DNA from: Callorhinus ursinus | Taxonomy: Eukaryota; Chordata; Mammalia; Carnivora; Otariidae | NCBI RefSeq assembly: GCF_003265705.1 | Contig: NW_020312785.1 | Coordinates: 21,676,028 to 21,740,027, forward strand | Reading direction: 5' to 3' | DNA length: 64,000 nt | Part shown: piece after piece, positions 11,948-24,200 of the stretch | Layout of the letters: every line of letters starts with the position of its first letter | Numbering within the stretch: the first letter of the stretch is position 1 | Made by a program: the position numbers and the translations under genes | Notes under the pieces: generated by a model | Seen by the model: the letters and a program-made list of their open reading frames with translations, nothing else | What the model was told of the DNA's origin: nothing | The model's database searches: none

Positions 11948-13019
11948 GCTTAAATTTTACCTCCCAATCAAGAAAATAGTCTGCAGAGAAACAACCTTAT
12001 TCCCAAGAAAAACACTTACCATGTTTGGCAAAACAATTTCTCTCCATAGGAAGAATAGTTCAGGGGCTCTCAACCACCCCACTCTACACGGACAAGTTCC
12101 AGTCTGTCAAAAGTGAATTCAAACCTCCAAGTATAATCCTACAGAAAACAATTAATACTTTCAAATTAGATTTCCCAACCCTTAGGATTTCAAAGCTATT
12201 AGGACAATATTTTTGGCAGAAAGCAAGTTCACATTTACTCAGATTACTCTGCCCTCAGTCCCAGCAAGAGCAAAGTTTTGCTAGGCACATACATGGCTTA
12301 TAGTGGGAGGGAGCAGAAAATCCATCATTCTTTATAAATTGAATCTGGAGGTTATGACCTGTTATTCATGCATTACTTTCATAATAAAAAAGAAAAAAGA
12401 TTATTTTTAATTTAAAATTAACATAAGCTTGAATTGTGTGAAATAATTTTGTTATAATTATAAGCTATTCTAATACATATCTTCGACTTAAAAAAAGTGT
12501 GTGACTGCTAGTGTCTAGCATACTTCCAATGTTGTGACTCTGCTGGCTTCCTTTCTTATAACTATAATCTGTTTGTGACCTTTTATTCCTAACCTATAGA
12601 ATGTATTTTCACTGGCAGAGAAAGAAAGCCAGCTTTTAATCTTTGGATTTTTTTCCCCTCTTCATTTATTCAGAGGCTAGACAGGTAGGTAGCTGGTCTA
12701 CCTTTCACTGGGCTCCTTTTAAAATGACTTGCAGTTAATGAAATAGGATCAGAACTGGTTCAAGGGAAACTTTGTCATCTACAATGTAGGGGCTTGGCAG
12801 ACAGGTATTGTGAAGATATACTGATGATCGTGTTTTGGAATTCTTCACTTGTATGAAAGACAAGTTCTTAGTGAACTCAAAGTTACTCACCTTTTAAGTT
12901 AAAACATTTACCAGATCTCTGATTTTTGTTTTTATTTTTCAAATTACTCTTTCTCTGAAAAAATATTAGATAGATAGATGAATATTGTATATATTTATTG
13001 GACATTTACTGAATGTCAT
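11948..13019. other. Unassigned AT-rich DNA
   Basis: No repeat, gene or RNA structure recognised. Confidence 0.5.
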
Positions 13020-13262
13020 CAGTGCAGTGCTTAAAAGAGGAGCTCTGGACATAGACACTTAGGTGGAATTCTTTCTTTGGTCACTACTGTTGGTGTGAGA
13101 TTGGACAGTTGCTCAATTTCTCATGGAGTCAGTTTCAATATCTGTAAAACAAGGATTATAAGGAGTTAAGTGGGATATATTTATGAGTTTTTAATGGGAA
13201 AATACATTCAAGCCCTTAAAATAATAGCTTGACATGGAGTAAATCTTGATTATTTGTTATTT
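13020..13262 (+). mobile_element. MIR SINE
   Basis: Near full length in the sense direction: head CAGTGCTTAAAAGAGGAGCT, core with CAATATCTGTAAAACAAGGA, and the AT-rich 3' part with TAAAATAATAGCTTGACATG and GAGTAAATCTTGATTA. Divergence is high, as usual for MIR. Confidence 0.75.
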
Positions 13263-14733
13263 ACTTTTATTAAAGTATGATTATTGTTGTTATCATAATT
13301 AGGCTAGCTCTAATCATGTCTTATAGACTTTATTGAAAACCTATCAACTCTTTTTTTTAAAATCTCTAACCTAAGTTATTTTATGTACTAAAATCATAAG
13401 CTGCGAAAGAAGTTGTGTGTGTGTTTCTGTATAGTTACATAAATTTAAAACTGATGTAAGAATGCTTTATGCAGCTTACTTTACAATTCAGTGCTAAAAT
13501 TTATAAATCTAAATTTGGAAGGAAACAGCTTTATTTCCAATGGAAACATATTCTGCTTCTTCAGCCTGCAATTTGGACACTTTATTTTAAAAGCTGTTAA
13601 AAAAAATAGCACTATTAGTCCACTTGGTGGGGTAGGAGGCATTGAAATCCAGCTACAGATTTTGCTACTTCAGTACAATATAATTATGTGGTAAAATTCT
13701 TCTTTTCCTTTTATTTTATTCTAACTTGTACTTTGCAAAATTGGCAATTCCACATAAGAAAGTTGTGGTAATTATTTTCTTAAAATTGTCAGAATGTGTG
13801 CTAATCTGGGGATAGTTATCTTTATTCCTTCTTTGACTTATTATAGATTTAAATTAAGCTGAGATTTCTTTAGTGTTATTTTTCCAGAGCCATTGGGATT
13901 AGAGATGATGGATTTTGTGGTGCTCTGAGTATAGTTAAGCTCTTGTCAACATAAGTATAAAATTATTGCTGTGTGCAGTTGGATGTTTTTGAAGGTAATT
14001 AAAGCTAAACACTGTGCAGAGAAAGATGATTAGCAATCTTCAATTTGCAAAGAAATCCAGCTTGGCTTTGACACCTAAAACTTCACATTCTTTGCATTTA
14101 AAAAAATGTACTTGAATAACATAGAAAATTCTTGGTGATACTTTCAACATCAACCAAAATACTGGTAATTATTATTTTCTATAAAATGTATGATTCTTAC
14201 CTCTGATAGTCCAAGAACTATCTGCATAGTTTGGAACCTCATTTGCTTTTTTTATTCTCACTTTAGTTATGGAATTGCCTTATATACTTCTTAATATGGA
14301 TGTATTTTTAAGAGAACAAACAGGGAATGAAGTCAGACTTAATTACCCACTTGTTACCATTTTTTCTTTCCTTCTAAAGCTGTCAACTTAAAATCCCCCC
14401 CTTTTTTTTTCTGCTGACATTGCTGATATCACTTTTTGTATTAGGAATATGGATGTTGATGAATGAAGGAGAAGGTAGGTTAATGGCTAAAGCTAACATA
14501 CTGTAAATGTCATAAATAGGTAGCTTGGGTTGCTACTATCTTCTCCTTTTTATCTTCCCACATAAACCATTCTCAATATGTTGTGTGATACAGATACTTT
14601 TTTCTATTGTCTTAGTACCTTAAGTTTTAAAATCCTAAGGAGAAGTTAAAATCATGGTTGTCAATATCAGAAATTTAAAATATAAATGTATATGTACATA
14701 GTGAGTACCTTGTCAGCATTCAAAATAATAGAT
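13263..14733. other. Unassigned AT-rich DNA
   Basis: Nothing recognised. Short frame 13491-13694 has no family resemblance. Confidence 0.5.
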
Positions 14734-14947
14734 TTTAAAGATGTATTTATTTTATTTTAGAGAGACAGAGAAACAGAGATCACTAATTGGGGGAAGGGGC
14801 AGAGGGAGAGGGAGAGAGAGAATCCCAAGCAGACTCCATACCGAGTGTGGAACACCATGTGGGGCTTGATCTCATGACCCTGAGATCATGATCTGAGCTG
14901 AAATAAAGAGCTGGCCACTTAATCCGACTGAGCCACCCTTGTCCCCC
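14734..14947 (-). mobile_element. CAN SINE, older copy
   Basis: Minus-strand copy with a diverged head (complement of GACTGAGCCACCCTTGTCCCC). The body reads GGGGCTTGATCTCATGACCC and GAGATCATGATCTGAGCTG, the older 'tcatgatctcagggt' type. A-tail complement starts near 14734. No clear target duplication, consistent with greater age. Confidence 0.85.
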
Positions 14948-15194
14948 TAAAGCTTATAATTTAAATAAACTGGATTAATATTATGTAAAATTCTCTAAGT
15001 GATAACACTGGTATTAGAAGAGATCATTAATCTAAAATCAAATTTTAACAAAAGGTGTTTTGTTGTTGGGGAGACATAGAGAAGGACAATTAGAAAACCC
15101 AACAGTATAAACCCAGTGCTGTTGGTTGAGTTTGAGAATGTGAGGGAAAAAATCTGAACATGTGGATGAAATATAAGGAAAGAACAAAAGAGGC

Positions 15195-15415
15195 AGGGTT
15201 AATAGTAATGATATCTAAGTGCTTACCATATAACAGCTGATATATTCTAAACACTTTGTACATAATCAACCATTTAAATACTCTCAACAAGTTTTTGAAA
15301 TACATATGGTTATTATTTTATTAATTTTACAGATTAACTGAAGCTCAGAGAAGGTTTTGAACTTGCCTAAGGTTAGCTAGCAAGTAGTTGAGTTTGGTCT
15401 ATAACTCTGTTTTGG
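15195..15415 (-). mobile_element. MIR SINE
   Basis: Antisense MIR in the right order: AAGTGCTTACCATATAACAG, TTCTAAACACTTTGTACATA, ATTTTACAGATTAACTGAAG, CTCAGAGAAGG, ACTTGCCTAAGGTTAGCTAG and CAAGTAGTTGAGTTTGG. It directly abuts an L2 remnant in the same orientation. Confidence 0.85.
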
Positions 15416-15424
15416 GTCAAGGTG

Positions 15425-15965
15425 ATCAGTGGAAGCTTTTCTTCAAAGTGAGTATTTAAACTGAGATCCGAAGGACAAGAAGAAACTGGACACATGAAGG
15501 GTGTGGGGAGTGGCAGAGCATTCAAGAGAGGAACTAGCTCTTGTAAAGAGCTGGAGCCGGCAAGAGTATGGTGGTTTGAGTAACAGAGGCTAGAAGGGCC
15601 TGAGTTTGGGAGGGAGTGGTACAAGAAGAAGTTAGCTAGCGAAGGGCTAGATTATTTAGAGCCTGAAGACCATGGAAAGAGATTGGATTTTGTTTGAAGT
15701 ACCATCAAAGGCCATCTGGCCATGAGTACACTGATTTGGCTGACATTAACAGAATACATTTGCTGGGGGTATGGTGTGTCCCGGCATGAGTGAAAATGGA
15801 AAGGCAATTTAGGAAGCTACTGTTGTATTCCAGATGTGAGGTAAGAGGCAATAGCAGTGAAAAAGGACAAATTCAAGAGCTACTTTTGTTGGTGGAATCC
15901 ATGCAAATGGCAGATGAATTTGAACTAGGGATGGAGGTGGGGAAGAAAAGGGAGAAATTGAGAAT
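15425..15965 (-). mobile_element. L2 LINE remnant, part 1 (split by L1)
   Basis: Reads as antisense of the L2 3' part: ATTTAAACTGAGATCCGAAG GACAAG, GGCAGAGCATTCAAGAGAGG, CTAGATTATTTAGAGCCTG, GATTGGATTTTGTTTGAAG, GTATTCCAGATGTGAGGTAA. This order agrees with two other copies in the window (39370-39830 and 61685-62250). The match resumes after the L1 insertion at about 16300. Overlapping frames at 15373-15624, 15790-16017 and 15809-15994 lie inside it and are not genes. Confidence 0.65.
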
Positions 15966-16154
15966 GACACTTGATGATACATTTGTCCAAACACAGAACA
16001 TACACCACCAAGAGTGAACCCTCATTTAAGCTATGGACTTTGGGTAGTCATGATATGTCGGTGCAGGTTCATTGACTTTAACAAATGTACCCCTGCGGTG
16101 AGGGATGTTAGTAATGGGGGAGGCTGTGCATGTGTGGGAGCAGGGGCTTACTTT

Positions 16155-16258
16155 TTACTTTCTGCTCAATTTTGCTAACAGCCTAAAACTGCTGTAAAAT
16201 TNNNNNNNNNNTTACTTTCTGCTCAATTTTGCTAACAGCCTAAAACTGCTGTAAAATT
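16155..16258. other. Assembly gap with duplicated 47-bp flanks
   Basis: The 47 bases at 16155-16201 are identical to those at 16212-16258, on the two sides of ten N (16202-16211). This is what two overlapping contig ends look like when joined with a nominal gap. The duplicated copy is probably not in the genome. Confidence 0.9.
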
Positions 16259-16284
16259 TATATAAATTAAAATTTATATAAATA
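16253..16284. repeat. Tandem 16-bp AT repeat at L1 tail
   Basis: AAAATTTATATAAATT is followed directly by AAAATTTATATAAATA. It sits at the 3' tail of the L1 and may be tail slippage. Confidence 0.7.
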
Positions 16285-16299
16285 ATACATAAATTTGAA

Positions 16300-16620
16300 A
16301 TAAGGAAAGGGTGGTGATGCCATCAGCTGAGATAAGGAAGGCTGGGGAAAGGAAAAGTTTTGACAGTAGAAATGAAATATTCCATTGTTGGAATGTTAGG
16401 TTGAAGATACCTACAGGACATTCAACTGAACATGGCAAACAATAGCATAGAAGAACTGGAACCCAGAAGAAAAGTCTAGACTGAGAATCTGAAATAATAC
16501 TTTATGAGATTAGTGAGGCAGAGAAATTAGATACAGAATAGAGACAGGTCCAGATCTGAGCCTTGAAGGATTGCCTACATCATTAGATAAATGACCTAAA
16601 CAAATATTTCACAAAAATTA
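16300..16620 (-). mobile_element. L2 LINE remnant, part 2
   Basis: Continues the antisense L2 match after the L1 insertion: GGTGGTGATGCCATCAGCTG, AGATAAGGAAGGCTGGGGAA, GGAATGTTAGGTTGAAGATA, CCTACAGGACATTCAACTG and GTCCAGATCTGAGCCTTGAA. The right boundary is approximate. Confidence 0.6.
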
Positions 16621-19600
16621 AGTTAGGTCTTATGTATTTTACAAAGAAAAAGAGCAACGGGAAGATTGTGACATCCTGAGGCATATTTGAGAATTCTAAA
16701 CCAGAAAACATGATTACCAAGGACAATAAAATTAGAGTAAAATAATATTTCTGTAATTTAATTATTTTAAAAATAACCTAAGACACATATTGAGAAATTG
16801 GGACCAACTCACGCTTGATTAAAAAAAATTCAGTTAAATATTACAAATAACTTCTTGTGTTTTATAGTGTGGGTTTTTTTAATAGATGGAAAGCTGTTTA
16901 AAATTCTGATAGCTTCAGTATAATATGATTTTGTTTAACATAGATTTGGATGATAAAAGTATTTTTCAAAGTAACCCAAAAAACTGGAAAACACACATGC
17001 ATATGTCATCTGGTGTCAATCAAGCATTAGGTTATAATTATTTCTTCAAATTCATTACTTTGTGGGTCTCCAGTTGATTACAAATGTTTCATTTATGCCT
17101 ATATTCTATAATTTCAAGTGACTGGGATTTTTGAAACATATTTTGAAATGGCTTTTAAGTGCTTATACATTTGTTTGGACTTGAAGTAAAAAAGAGAAAA
17201 AAAGATTCCATTTAAGCTAATGTCTCTAATGCTCTAATGGTTGTGACAAACACTTTTCTAGAATATTGCAAAATTTTATGTATTTGCTTAGCTACTGTCA
17301 TTAAAAAGTGAAATTACAACACTCTAAATAAAGAATTGGGCAATACCATAATGAAATTTAGTCCCCATTTGAAAAAAAACAAATGTTTTATTTTTTCTTG
17401 CTTAAAAAAATAAATAGTATTGGATTCTATTTGTTTCGGGAATTTATATTCCAAAAGATTTAGCAAACCTAAATTCCTTTTCAAGAGCTGTTTAGAACTT
17501 AGATTCCTACTTGAAGTGAATGGAAGGGAATGTGTATTAAGACATCATTAGATTTAACTCCAGAGAGGAAAGACTTACAGTTTCGAGAAGGAAAGATGAA
17601 TCTGTTGATTCAAACAAACAACAAACAAAGTTTCATGCTATAAAACTACCCAGCCCGTGCTCTTCTTTTCCCTTATTCTTTTCTTTCTCTGCATCCTCTA
17701 GCTTGGAAGTTATATGACTTAGTCGGAGATTCAAGAAAAGCTGTCCAACGAAGAAAGTGCCTGTTAAGGCTTTTGACAAGAACACAGCTTGAGTGTTCAA
17801 AGTTGTGAGTAACCCAGAGCAGAATCTTATCAGTTAGTTGTATAGAGTGTGTTAATTCTACTCAACAGCCACAGGGAAGAGGTAGGGGATACTGAAAGGA
17901 GAAAGAAGGCAAAAACAAAGTGAGTCTAGTAATTTGTAAGTATTGGGGAAGAGAGACGTTGTCCATTACTTGGTTTTTTAGTTTCTTTGACTTTTGTTTT
18001 AATTCTATATTAATTTTACATTATAAGCAAGGATTTATATAAATAATACATAAAGATTCTGTCATGAAGCAGAGAACAGAAGAATTGTATTCTATTTCCA
18101 GGAATACCATTGACTAACACTGCATGCATATTCTATTCTACTACTTTCCAAAATAAAATAAGATCAAAGCATGTTTCCTTAAAGCTGTGCCCTCACACTG
18201 GCAAAACTGAGGGCATCAATTTAAAACTTTTTGTCCTTTTAAAATTCTGTCACTTTTAATTAATGTCACATGAATTTATCTTTCTTTGCCCTTTGTGATG
18301 TTTTCAGGTAAATAAAATCACTTGTTTATATATTTATTTTAAATACCACTTGATTAAAGGAAAATTAAAAACCCAGGCAAAATTTTGTTATAGTATTTTA
18401 AATAAATTGTAACATTTGCACTACAAATGCAGAGTCTTCCCACCCACACATGGAAAGGAAAAAATTTCCCACACCCCCAGAAAGAAAAGTTTCCACATAG
18501 GACATTTTCCCAATAAAATTTGTATAGAACAATCACAGGAGTTAATTGGTAAAACCATAACTAATTCTTGAAATCATAGACCACCCAGCCACAAAACTAT
18601 TCATGGGTTTTTGTTTTTGTTTTTGCCAGTAATTTTAGCATAATGAGTACCAAAATATATCTGAGACAAAGGAAGACATGTCCCCAAAAAGTTTTGGAAC
18701 ACAGTGCGTTCTCAAGAAAGAGGAAATGCTGTGATATAGTCTGTTATTTAATTTTGACATTGTGCATCAAATCATCATAAATTCAAATTTTAAAGGTAAA
18801 AATATTTTTAGTAAAGCACAAAGGTTTAAAATTTCTGGGAAATTTTTCTCTGATAAAATAGGAGAAACAGTTAAAATCATGCAAAATAGGAACAATATAT
18901 GGTAATGAATCATTGACTTTCATCACTGACTTTCAAAAGTACAGACACATTATTTACTTCTGATGACTTAATTATATTTTCCCCTCTGTATTGTTATTTT
19001 ATGAATTTCATGTTTTCCCCAGTTCTTTAAAAACTTTTTTTAATTAAGATTTTGGGATCCATTTGGTAATGAAATTTGGGTAAGTAAAACTAGCCCCCTT
19101 TTATAAAAGAAAGTTACTTAAGATGATTCTAAAAAATAGAAGATTCTACTAAATTTGAATTTGTGACTGAAGCCTGAATAATTCCTTTATAATACATCCT
19201 TGGAAAAGGTAAATGAATGCTAATGTATATTTGTAATAGATAATGAAGTATTATTTTATTGAAATGGTTTAGATAGACATGATTTGTAATTTAACATTTA
19301 TCTTCCCTGGTTTACAAGTTTTAAGAGGAAATATCCATCCTTTTTTGGCCTTGCTTAACTTTGAACAGAGGGTAGACAAATGGCCTTGAAAGAGTAAGCA
19401 AAAGGTTAATGAAAAGCTAGAGCTACAATGAACCTGCTCCTACCCACCCCCCAAAAAGTCTGGGTTTTCATTTCCTTATCTCTAAAAGCATGTGATAGTG
19501 GCCCAAGTTAGGGGGAAAAGGACCATCCCTTTGATCTTCAGTTTAGTGACAAGATATAGTCATGAATCTATTTGACACAATCAGAGGTTTGCTATTAGTT

Positions 19601-20496
19601 TTCTGGTTGAATCGGTCAGCTTAGAGGAGGAAAGGATTTAACAATAGAGTTAGGTGCTTACAATGACTTTAAAACCTGCTAATACTCCAGTATATTCTTC
19701 CAGTAAAATAATTCTTGATTGTATCATTTAGAAAAACCAAGGTTGGTGTTAATCTTGAAATTGTAGTCTACTCTATCCCTAAAGAAAGTAAGCTTGCTTA
19801 TGAGATAAATTTCATCACATAATATTTTACTTATAAAGAATCTGTCAAAAAGTAAAATGCAGCAAGAACTAAAGCTTTATAGACCAGTGGACCTAATATT
19901 GTCCTGGTCAGAGATTCTGCTGAGAGTTTTACATAAGCCATACATCTTCTCCTTCAAAAAAACAAGGATACTAAGAATATGCTTACAATTTCAGGGCTTT
20001 CATAAATTCCATGAAGGCTAGGAGATGACTTGAACAATTCCATTTGTTCTAGAAATCATATTGATAATTGCATCCTACTCGTTGGAGAAAGAGAGAAATT
20101 TCCACACCAATAATTATTTTACAATAAACACTGTAATTTAAAAGTTTTAGCTTTATTATACCAACATACTTATAGGAATCAAATAAACTCCCCCAAGTGA
20201 TTGTCTAGCAGAACAGTAAAATTAATACATGAAAATGTGTAATTTGAAGTAGTAAATTTTCAATTCCCTTTGCACTTAATTTTATGCTTTTCTGTGGGTG
20301 GTCCTAAGAATCCATAGCTTGGTGTTCCTGAAATTGAATCACAAAGATCAACCTAAAAGTGTTCTAGCTACTCAGATTACTGGAAAACTTCTTTAAAAAA
20401 TTTGTTTCAATTTTAATTTCTAGCTCTTTGAAGTTATAACCAAAGAGTAACTGATTTTCCATGAAAATTATACTTCTTAAAATATAAGCATACTTG
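16621..20496. other. Unassigned AT-rich DNA, 3.9 kb
   Basis: No repeat family or gene recognised over nearly 4 kb. The 22 bases at 18033-18054 are identical to 16272-16293 at the L1 tail. Elsewhere there are only short A or T runs. The 17.5-17.95 kb stretch is somewhat GC-richer with no identifiable content. Confidence 0.5.
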
Positions 20497-20684
20497 GGGG
20501 ACACCTGGGTGGCTCAGCCGTTCAAGCATTTGCCTTCGGCTTAGGTCATGATCCTGGGGTCCTGGGATTGAGCCTCACATAGCGCTCCTTGCTCAGCGGG
20601 GAGCCTGCTTCTCCCTCGGTCTGCAGCTCCCCCTGCTTGTGGTCTCTCTCTCTCTCTCTGACAAACAAATAAATAAAATCTTTA
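20497..20684 (+). mobile_element. CAN SINE
   Basis: Full copy with head GACACCTGGGTGGCTCAGCC, body TCATGATCCTGGGGTCCTGG, GCTCAGCGGGGAGCCTGCTT, (CT)n and AAATAAATAAAATCTTT tail. Imperfect target duplication: AAAATATAAGCATACTTG at 20479-20496 versus AAAATATATAAGCATATTTG at 20685-20704. Confidence 0.95.
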
Positions 20685-20889
20685 AAAATATATAAGCATA
20701 TTTGAGAAAAGTGTGTAAAATATGATTACTTTTCATGATGATGGAAAGGAATCTCTACCTTTATAATCCAAAATATTATCAGTGGTTATTGCTGGAATAG
20801 GACAGGTCCCCCTGCTATGTTCAATAGCTTTTTTTACTTTCTCTTTTGGAACGCTCACTGAATTTTAACACCTGACCCATTTCTGTTTT

Positions 20890-20995
20890 GCCCATTGGCT
20901 TATCAGTTTCATGAGAGAGGAACAATGTCTGTAGTACTCCCTCTGTATTTAAAGCTTCCTATTATATACTAGGTGTGCTATAAATATGTGTAAAT
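20890..20995 (+). mobile_element. L2 LINE 3' end fragment
   Basis: Weak sense-strand match to the L2 3' end: TTTCATGAGAGAGGAACAAT, GTCTGTAGTACTCC and CTAGGTGTGCTATAAATATG. Strongly diverged. Confidence 0.45.
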
Positions 20996-21114
20996 TGAGG
21001 CATATTAGTTTTCATTCTTTTCTACACATCTTTGACTTCTAAATTTGTAATTCAGCTATTATTTATTATACACATTCATAATATAGCTTATTTTTTCAAC
21101 ATATATCTACCTAG

Positions 21115-21345
21115 CATAAGAGTACAAAGATTAAAACCTCACAGGCTCTGAAGCCAATGTAACTGGGGTCTAATTCCTACTAGTCATGTGATGTTAGGAA
21201 GACATTCTAACTTCTTTGTGCCTCCATTTCTTCCTATGTGAAATGGACACACCTGGTAGGTGGAGGAAATGAATTAGTACATACAGAAAGCTTAGAAAAC
21301 TATTTTATACATAGTTTACATCCAATAAATATGTATCATTAATGT
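21115..21345 (+). mobile_element. MIR SINE
   Basis: Sense MIR with GGCTCTGAAGCCAATGTAAC, TACTAGTCATGTGATGTTAG, GAAGACATTCTAACTTCTTT, GTGCCTCCATTTCTTCCTAT, GTGAAATGGACAC, and CCAATAAATATGTATCATTA at the 3' end. Near full length. Confidence 0.85.
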
Positions 21346-23200
21346 GACTTGGCACCACAGCATCAGTTAGAGATAAGCATAAATGTTTCTTAGGTCCTAA
21401 AAGACAACCATCATGCACTGAAAGAAAAGATATAAAAATTACCAAAATGCACATTTTTGAAACTAAAGAAATAGAGTAGGGACAGTAGCTCTAAAGTCCT
21501 CAATAACCTCCACAGGTATCATTGTTGAACATAATAGAACTAGAATATGTTCATAAGACTGTCATTAAAAACATGTTGAATTTTGTTCCTCGTGATCAGC
21601 TTTTGGAAGCAAGAAATTATAATACAAGACAATTTTTGGCAACATTACTAGTAATTTTTTTTAATTAGTAATTTTAAAAAAAAAGGTTTAAGTTTTTTTG
21701 GGAAAAGAAAAAACATGAAATGCCAAAAATGTCAAGCCAGTGCCAGATAGATGACGGGTCTCTGTATTATCACCAATATAAAGGGCAAAGGAGAACTTTG
21801 TGTTCTTTAAAATGGAGTGTTTTACATTTCCTTAAACACTGCAGTTTCAAAAAGGGCATTTTTAACTATGGCCTTAAATATATTGGATTTATACCACCTT
21901 TTGTGAAAATATTCCTTTAATCCCTACTAAACATCTGAAATATTAAAGTGTTAAGGTTATCGTTCTTTTTCTCTTTATTAGCTTTTAAATAGTTCATGAA
22001 GAAGGTTAGAGGAGAACATGATTCTAAAAATCAAATAGCCCTACTGAAAAGAATTAATCTTACTGCATATGGGGACACATGGGGACAAATTACATAAGGC
22101 ATCATGCATCATATTTTATGATGTACCCACATTTTCACATTCATTATGTTGGTTTGGCAAACAAGAGTCTGCCACATTAAGAAACAGGCAAGGCATGCTT
22201 CAGGAAATAACAAAGAAAAAGTTCATTGTAATAGAATTGTTAGGCAGAATTAATTATGAATGAAACTATGGTTGAGACAATTCTTAGATAAGATTTTGAT
22301 AAGTCACACAAGCCATGCAAAGGAGTTCAGATCTGAATCAGGAGATGGTAAAGAGTTAATAGACCAGTTAAGCAAGGAAGCATGGTGTCATATTGGGTGG
22401 TAAGGAAGTTTCTGGACTATTTCCTCTCCAGGAAAATCAAGTTAAATATTAAACATATTTTGTAACTAACATTAAAATTTGAAATAACCATTAGTAGGCT
22501 TAGAGATGGAAAAAAGGAAGAAAAGATAATTGACTCTGCTGTAGACCAGAAGGAGAGCTTTAAGTGGTGTGTGTCTGTGTATTTGTGTGTATGTTTGTCC
22601 GGGTGAATAGACGTGTATGTACAAGGAGCCAAGAACAGAGTAACCCTAGTCCTTTTGAGTTATTTATTAAATAATTATTAAAATAAATCTAGGTCATTAT
22701 TTTCCTGTGAATGAGCTATTTTGCTCCTTATAATCATCTTTACCATTCTTTCTTTAGCAACTTCGCATGCTTTTTATACAATCTGGAAATCTAGTTTCGT
22801 ATGCTCTTTCTCCAATATCTATCTCTTTATCTCTTTTTCTCATCTATCTCTATCTTTCTTTTTCTTCTCCCTCCCCTTTTAATAAATGTGATGTAAAAGT
22901 TGAATCAATCTATTGACTACATCTTTCTGACTGTTAGACACAAATGATCTCATAAGCATGAAGAGTAATAAAACATAATTTTCCTTAAAGTTAATAGGAT
23001 ATTCCAATGATATATCTCTTTAAAATCAGATAATTATAAAATAATACATAATTTAAATGTTTGCATTTCTTCCTAAAAGAGAATTAAAATTAGCTGCAAT
23101 ACTCTCCCCCTACCAGCAATTATGTATCTTTGAATTGTTAGCCTTTGGTATCTTACTGACACATTTAATGAAGTCATAAAAATATGTTACAGTATGTTCT
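21346..23200. other. Unassigned AT-rich DNA
   Basis: Nothing assigned. A CT-rich low-complexity run lies at about 22800-22880. Open frames such as 22417-22632 (minus) and 21720-21920 (plus) show no protein family features. Confidence 0.5.
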
Positions 23201-23380
23201 CTCATTCATTTATTCATTCACTTTTAGATTTACTTAATAAATATTTTTTGATCTCTTACTGTGTGATTGGCACTATGCTATCCAAGTTAATCATGATTCT
23301 TGCTTTCATGGAGCTTAGAATTTATCAGAGAAAACAGTTAAACAATTACAGTACAAGGCACTAAGCACAAGTAATTAAAA
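23201..23380 (-). mobile_element. L2 LINE 3' end
   Basis: Antisense L2 end: CTCATTCATTTATTCATTCA, TTAATAAATATTTTTTGATC, TACTGTGTGATTGGCACTAT, CTTTCATGGAGCTTAGAATT and AAACAATTACAGTACAAGGC in order. Confidence 0.75.
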
Positions 23381-24059
23381 TATAGCTTGGATTCTTCCAA
23401 CCTGCCTCTTCCTATCCCCCAAAGAAAGAAAATGTAAGAAATAAAAATTCAACTACCAGAAACCTTTAAGAATGACACAAATCTTTATTGTAGTGTTCCT
23501 TAAAGAAACACATAGAGATATCACAGAGAAAGCTGCCCAGTAGTTCTGTGTAGGCATTTCTCCTTTGAATTACCTCACCTGTAACAGGTATTAAAATCCA
23601 CTCCCCACTTTGTGCCACCAGATTCTTCCTCTGTGTGTACGTGTGTGTAGTCAGTCCACTGTCTACCACGTTATTCTTCCAATTTCTGTACTTCTTTCTT
23701 TTCTTTCTTTACCTTCCTTTGGAAGTGTAGTTCATCTTCCATTTTACTGCCCATCTTTTGAGAATTAAGCTGGTTAGTAAAATCTATTACCTCCATGGTA
23801 GGTGACATATTAAGTGTCCTAAGAATACATTGTGTAGTACCTAACATGTACCTGGAAATGGAAGGAGAACAAGAGCATACATAGGAGTTTTCCAGAACAT
23901 TATCTAAGCAGAAGAAACATATGGTAAAAATAATAGGAAAGGAGACATTATATGGACGTAAAGTGGATAAGTAGATGCACAGTCCTGGAGTGCCTAATGC
24001 CTCATAGTAAGAAATTTGTCCTTGTTATATTTGCATGTTTATATTTATTTATGTTATTT
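23381..24059. other. Unassigned DNA with CTTT-rich patch
   Basis: No family recognised. A short CTTT-rich run lies at about 23692-23711. Confidence 0.5.
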
Positions 24060-24200
24060 AATCAATGCCTCTATTCCCCTCTAGATGGAAAGAGATATGC
24101 TACAAAGCTAATGACTGGGTTGTTCATTATTGTATCCCCCCAGTACCTAATTTGTACCTGGAATCTAGAATTTCTCAATAAATATTAGCTTGGTAAACAA
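24060..24200 (+). mobile_element. L2 LINE 3' end
   Basis: Sense L2 end: CTCTAGATGGAAAGAGATAT, TTGTTCATTATTGTATCCCC, CCAGTACCTAATTTGTACCT and CTCAATAAATATTAGCTTGG. Confidence 0.75.

Larger units (their letters stand above)
15968..16293 (+). mobile_element. L1 3' end (L1M type) inserted in L2
   Basis: Sense-strand 3' untranslated end of an L1M element: ACCACCAAGAGTGAACCC, TAAGCTATGGACTTTGGGT, ATTGACTTTAACAAATGTAC, GGGGGAGGCTGTGCATGTGT, TGCTCAATTTTGCTAACAGC, CTAAAACTGCTGTAAAAT and an A/T-rich tail. It is strongly 5' truncated and interrupts the L2 copy on either side. A 10-N gap with duplicated flanks lies inside it, so its true length is shorter than shown here. Confidence 0.8.
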
